Below are positions 17,506 to 21,519 of a DNA stretch of 21,519 bases, in pieces; positions within the stretch are counted from its first letter, which is position 1; every line of letters starts with the position of its first letter. The DNA comes from Hypsibius dujardini (lineage: Eukaryota; Tardigrada; Eutardigrada; Parachela; Hypsibiidae): assembly GCA_001579985.1 (NCBI GenBank), contig LRSR01002713.1:1-21519 (forward strand), written 5' to 3'. The translations under genes and the position numbers were made by a program. The notes under the pieces were generated by a model. It did no database searches. It was not told the DNA's origin and saw nothing but the letters and a program-made list of their open reading frames with translations.

Positions 17506-18310
17506 CTACTGGGTGGACAGAATATACATACAAATTATTGAACACCTCACACCAAATATATAACGGGTCGTTAACAGACTTACTACTGAAAACTGGAAAT
17601 TTCTCATATAAGTTCCCCCTTTGCGATATCAGTCCCCACGTAACAGTGGAGAGTACAAACCAGAAAATAAGTAGGCATGCCCGGATCTCGAAACAGCGTC
17701 AAACGGTCTGGATTGCTGAAAACTCCATTCGCTTCACTGAATAAGTCTTGTTTCCAACACTTCACCTAACGGTTTTGCATAAAGAGAATATCAATGCTTC
17801 TCCCAAAAGGAAAAATGGCAATCTAAGCATAAGTCATTTAAAATTGATTGTTGGTTATCATAATAGTTTCAATTAATTTGCACAAGTTCCTGTGAATCAC
17901 ATGGTCCAGGTAGCTTTGCCTTTCATCTTTCTGTTCACCCTCCGGATTGTTCATGTCAGTCATGAGGGGCAACCCCCAAGCATTGCTACGTCACTGATGG
18001 AAATAAGAAATCGGATACTGAATGACATTCTACTTGCGCAAATCACAGGTTGACTAATAGACCTAAAAAATGATTACACAAAGCACCGCGTTTCTTTCTG
18101 AATGGACTAAATATTAGTAACAAATTCTTGCGCTTGCCTTGTGGGGTGATTCAATGACATTGATCCGCGTCAGTGGTAAATCTGTATTGTGAAGTAAAGC
18201 AGACAACGTGGTCGTTCAGCACTGTTATTTGCTTATGAAGCATATACCTTGATTATCATTTGCGAAAGAGCCGCATATATTACGCATTTACTGTGGCCTT
18301 CTAATTTAGC
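17506..18310. other. Region between GT92 pseudogene and CASD1-like copy 3
   Basis: The left part may hold further minus-strand exons of the GT92 gene. A peptide HAYLFSGLYSPLLRGD at about 17675-17628 resembles the family's SAYYD-R segment, behind a CAG acceptor at 17739-17737. The frame is uncertain. The right part, up to 18310, is the presumed promoter of copy 3, with no element that I recognise. Confidence 0.3.
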
Positions 18311-19813
18311 ATGGGGAAGTTACTTCCTTCAATAACTGCACTGGAAGATCCATTACCAGAAACCATAAGAAGAAATTACAGCTCTAATTTACATAGTAGG
18401 GCGGTTGCGCTAATATTTTACTGGACAAATTTGCGACGATTTATGTCTCTAGGCCGAATTCTGACACTTTTCCTATTTATATTATTTATCCTCACGATAT
18501 ATCTAAGCAAATTTTATGTTTTCTCCGCTGGATTCAGTGATCGATGTCGGAAATTATTCCAATCAGGAACACTGAAGTGGAACGTCGAGGAGGCAAGCGC
18601 CATATGGGAGCCTGACGGCTGTGCTCTTCAGTACCGTTCGATGAAGTAGGGAGAACTCACATTGCATATTATTAGCCCGAATTCAGCATGACAAGTCATA
18701 ATTATCTCTAAGAATATGAATTTACTTATTTGAGATGTTTGAACATTTAAAGAGCATCTAATAGCTAAAATAACTGTTATTTGTGGTGACATTACCAATG
18801 GTCATATTATTGAGAAATGCTGAAAAAAACAGCACATGATGAAACACCTTTAGATCAGCACACAGTGCAACTCTTATCTGACAGAAGCATTAAAAGTTAA
18901 ACATGGGAATTGGATTGACGAAATTTTATTCATATTCTAGCGAAGCCGCAAACTGCATGAATGATCTTCTGATCACAAACAAAAAAGTCCCATTTTTGCT
19001 ATTCGTTGGCGACTCACGAATTCAACAACTGCGAGATGGTCTCATTCTCACTCTAACTGGTCACGACTATGACACCTTCGCAAACAGACTGGCTGTGGTG
19101 GAGCCAGAGTCCTACGCTAAATACGGGGCCCCAGAAAAGATCTACAGATCAGCTGGTGCCCAAATTAAATTTGAATGGCAACCGTATCTCGACGACGGTG
19201 CTGGTGCGATCACCAATTTGCTGTGGAACATCTCTAAATCCGAAATTAAGCCCGATATTCTCGTACTTGGGGCTGGAATATGGAGCATCAAAGACTGTGA
19301 AGCTGCCCAAAAACCTCAACAGGCTTGCGCGGAAACCTACAGAGAGTGAGAAAACCGACGATGTGCGTACCCGAGAGCGATTGAAGCTTTTGTTGTCTGA
19401 ATTCCAGGCATTTCCGGATACTTCTACCGTTGCTTAACAGCTTAGCAACAACGACACTGGTAATTTGGACACCTCAATGTGCTGTAAACGAAATCATTTT
19501 GGATGCGGACCAAATCCACTTCGGCTATACTAATACCAATATGCAACGCTTCAATGATGTGGCAAGAGAAGTTTTAAGCTCAAGCAAATTTTCCCCACAA
19601 TCCAGTGTGATCTTTTGGGAATCTGCGTGGGAAGCCAGTGTACAGATCAATGATGGAGTCGACGGCATTCATCTTGGGCATGAAACAAAACTAACTTTGG
19701 TCCAAATGCTCCTAGATTGGATTTGTAGTCCTGTTCGGAGAGACCCCACCCGGATTCGCAACGCTAAAAAAGTTGTCCGACATAGTGAAAATAGTTATTG
19801 CTGCCATGTATGA
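18311..19813 (+). CDS. CASD1-like SGNH O-acetyltransferase/esterase, copy 3 (3 exons)
   Basis: The exons are 18311-18645, 18941-19345 and 19408-19813, with introns of 295 and 62 bp, both phase 2, giving 381 aa. The order is a basic cytoplasmic tail, an anchor at residues about 44-62 (LTLFLFILFILTIYLS), CRKLFQSG, WEPDGC and YRSMK. Next come EAANC, block I FVGDSR (Ser137), GAGIWSIKDC, WTPQCA, FWESAWEAS and the catalytic DGIHLG (Asp332, His335). The end is YCCHV. All residues expected for an SGNH catalyst are present, and this is the best-preserved copy. It is closest to copy 1: both read PFLLFVGDSRIQQLRDGLI and share the LTGHDYD that follows. The GTGAGA donor of exon 2 overlaps the in-frame TGA. 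Reading through it therefore gives a stop, so the intron must be spliced out. An AATAAA poly(A) signal lies at 19937-19942, about 125 nt after the stop. Confidence 0.85.
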
Positions 19814-19936
19814 TACTTAAAAATTAATGGTTAAACAAAGCAAATGTTTTTGATGAACCCATTCACGAGGATTAAATTTCTCACAGATCTTTACGTTTAC
19901 AAGACGGTCTTCTCAAATTTTAGTCAACCGTTCAAG

Positions 19937-19942
19937 AATAAA
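19937..19942 (+). terminator. Poly(A) signal AATAAA of copy 3
   Basis: A canonical AATAAA lies about 125 nt downstream of the copy 3 stop codon, on the coding strand. No other candidate is closer. Confidence 0.45.
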
Positions 19943-21157
19943 ATTGGACATGTAACGAGCAAACGTGTGAATTTAGTACTGACATAAAACTCATTATGGA
20001 AATTCGAGGCTTCAATTCAGCTCAAATTGAGCTCGAGTTTGAGTTAGCGCAAATTGGGAAGCCATATCGCCTTAGTGGCTGACTGTTTGCATCAATAAGG
20101 GGCTCACCATTTGAAATACCAGCCCATGATGTGCTATTTTCACGATTTACGAGATTTGTGCAACCATATCTGGGATAATATGTGTATGTGTAATGTTTTT
20201 ATTTCGTGCTTGTTCCTGGCCACAAATATTTCAAAGGAAGTGTCGTGTGTAAGGCACAGCGTCCAATTCTTTGAAGTCACATGCGTCACACGCTAAGACA
20301 CGGAAAATCAATAAACAAAATGTGGGCGATGTAAGTATTTCACACTAGGCAGCTCTGCCGACTTGACCACAGCCCAGGCATCTAAAATTCGGGGGGGGGG
20401 GGCCAATCATTTAACGAGCATCAAGCATCTTCAGAATAGCGAATTTCTGACCACAGCTCGTGAAGACGTCCCAGTGTGTGTTCCATCGATAACCAGCAAG
20501 CAAATTCGGAACAAGTTTGCGATATTGTAGACTGTCGTTAATCAAGTAGTATCTTGATGGGTTACCCTAGCTGGTGTACATTAACAGAATCATTCTTAGG
20601 CGCTGCGCGGATCCGTCGCTAGCACGATATTACTGGTTTTCCACACAATCACGACGCATATTTATGGTGTAGGGTCATCAATGCAAACCCAGAATTAATT
20701 GCCATATCCAACTGTGTTGGGCATGCATCCATCACCTATTTTATAGCATATATATTACTGAGGGCACAAACCGACCGGCCGAATTCTCAAATTCATGTTG
20801 AAAAACCCCTCTCGGTTTGCAAGCAAGCAGGGCTTTGAATTTGTCTGTTAGGGAGTATTGTACTCGCGGAGATTTTTTCTCGTAACAGTTAGCAATGACT
20901 GACTCTACCTCTTTTCAGCATATAATAAGTCTGTGTTTTGCCATATGTGGGCGAAGTCAGACGTTACAGCAGCGTGCAGGTAAGGCACCGTCGACAGAAT
21001 GTGTTGACTTTGTCAAAAAGTTTCCTCTCGTGATAGGCAAATAAAATTTTGGTGCGTAATTCACCATCACCACTTAAAAAATGGCTTTTGTGTTAAATTC
21101 CCTTTTGCGCGTGTGGCTCAGATATAGCGGATAGCGAAATAATTTGCACCGGTATTC
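19943..21157. other. Intergenic region between copies 3 and 4
   Basis: No gene was recognised. The stretch has a run of twelve G at 20391-20402 and a short inverted AT-rich motif around 20025-20045. The promoter of copy 4 should lie at the right end. Confidence 0.4.
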
Positions 21158-21411
21158 ATGTACGGTAACGTGGTTTTTGCTTCATGCAAAACAATCTTTT
21201 GCCGGCTATTACACAATACGTGCCGGACATCGATCATTCAAGTATTGTTTTTATTATTTGCTATCATCGCGATTGCGGCGTATGCATATATTTCGACCAC
21301 GGCATACAATTGCCGTACTGTGTTTGAATCTGGATCTCCGGAATGGGACACAACCCACGCCCTCATCACATGGAAACCCACAAACTGCCGTTTGCGGTAC
21401 CGCACTGCTAG
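21158..21411 (+). CDS. CASD1-like SGNH protein, copy 4, first exon only
   Basis: This exon codes for 84 full codons plus two bases and ends at AG|GTTTGT, the same phase-2 position where exon 1 ends in copies 1-3. It has a hydrophobic anchor (residues about 25-46, IIQVLFLLFAIIAIAAYAYI) and the family pattern C-x(3)-FESGSPEW, then TWKPTNC, then RYRTAR. The intron starts at 21412 and continues past the window end, so the SGNH domain itself is not seen. WKPTNC differs from WEP(N/D)GC of copies 1 and 3. Whether the gene is functional cannot be judged here. Confidence 0.65.
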
Positions 21412-21519
21412 GTTTGTTCAATGGTATTATTGAAGTTGTTAATTAATGATGCGGAATGTGAATGCAATCAATCTTTAATCATTCAGAATACACACAAGAT
21501 GTAATAATACAATTGCTTG

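Noticed and set aside
20391-20402. Run of twelve G as a possible MITE core like that at 12355-12364
   Set aside because: I found no terminal inverted repeats or target duplication around it.

Overview
The window looks like part of an animal (most likely invertebrate) nuclear genome. Genes are split by GT-AG introns of about 50 bp to 1.1 kb, the DNA is AT-rich, much of the space is non-coding, and several repeat families with terminal inverted repeats are present. The standard code fits, with TGA, TAA and TAG all acting as stops. I could not name the species or phylum.

The backbone is a small family of paralogues resembling the luminal SGNH domain of CASD1, the sialic acid O-acetyltransferase. 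The copies are: copy 1 (+, 1638-3598), copy 2 (-, 10703-8389), copy 3 (+, 18311-19813) and the first exon of copy 4 (+, 21158-21411, running off the window end). Copies 1-3 share a three-exon structure. Both introns are in phase 2 and the middle exon is exactly 405 bp. Each encodes a membrane anchor, then a GDSR block, then a Asp-x-x-His block. Each stops just after the SGNH domain at a Cys-Cys, so the multipass membrane half of vertebrate CASD1 is absent. Copies 1 and 3 look intact. Copy 2 has an in-frame TAA and has lost the catalytic His.

Between the copies lie broken genes of other families linked to glycans or membranes. A GT92-type glycosyltransferase (DUF23) pseudogene lies on the minus strand (about 17505-15552), with a frameshift, two stops and a probably lost splice acceptor. 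Two facing fragments of a METTL24-like methyltransferase (12897-13410) form the arms of a hairpin. A possible small type II membrane protein gene (14339-13785, minus) sits next to them.

The rest is unusually rich in inverted-repeat DNA. There are two foldback-like elements whose arms are degenerate minisatellites (4441-5580 with 20-bp units; about 9577-10290 with 15-16-bp units, inside an intron). There are two consecutive hairpins sharing nearly the same loop (12738-13334). A 450-bp palindrome lies in an intron of the GT92 pseudogene (16295-16747). Two short TA-flanked elements share TACTGTA ends (2170-2304, 7062-7210), and one hAT-like element has 8-bp flanking repeats (12222-12400). A 72-bp tandem repeat family occurs as two arrays in opposite orientation (4279-4422, 7724-7965).

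Overall this looks like a birth-and-death locus. CASD1-like genes have duplicated, inverted and partly decayed among fragments of neighbouring secretory-pathway genes. Foldback DNA is a plausible driver of the rearrangements, but that is inference.
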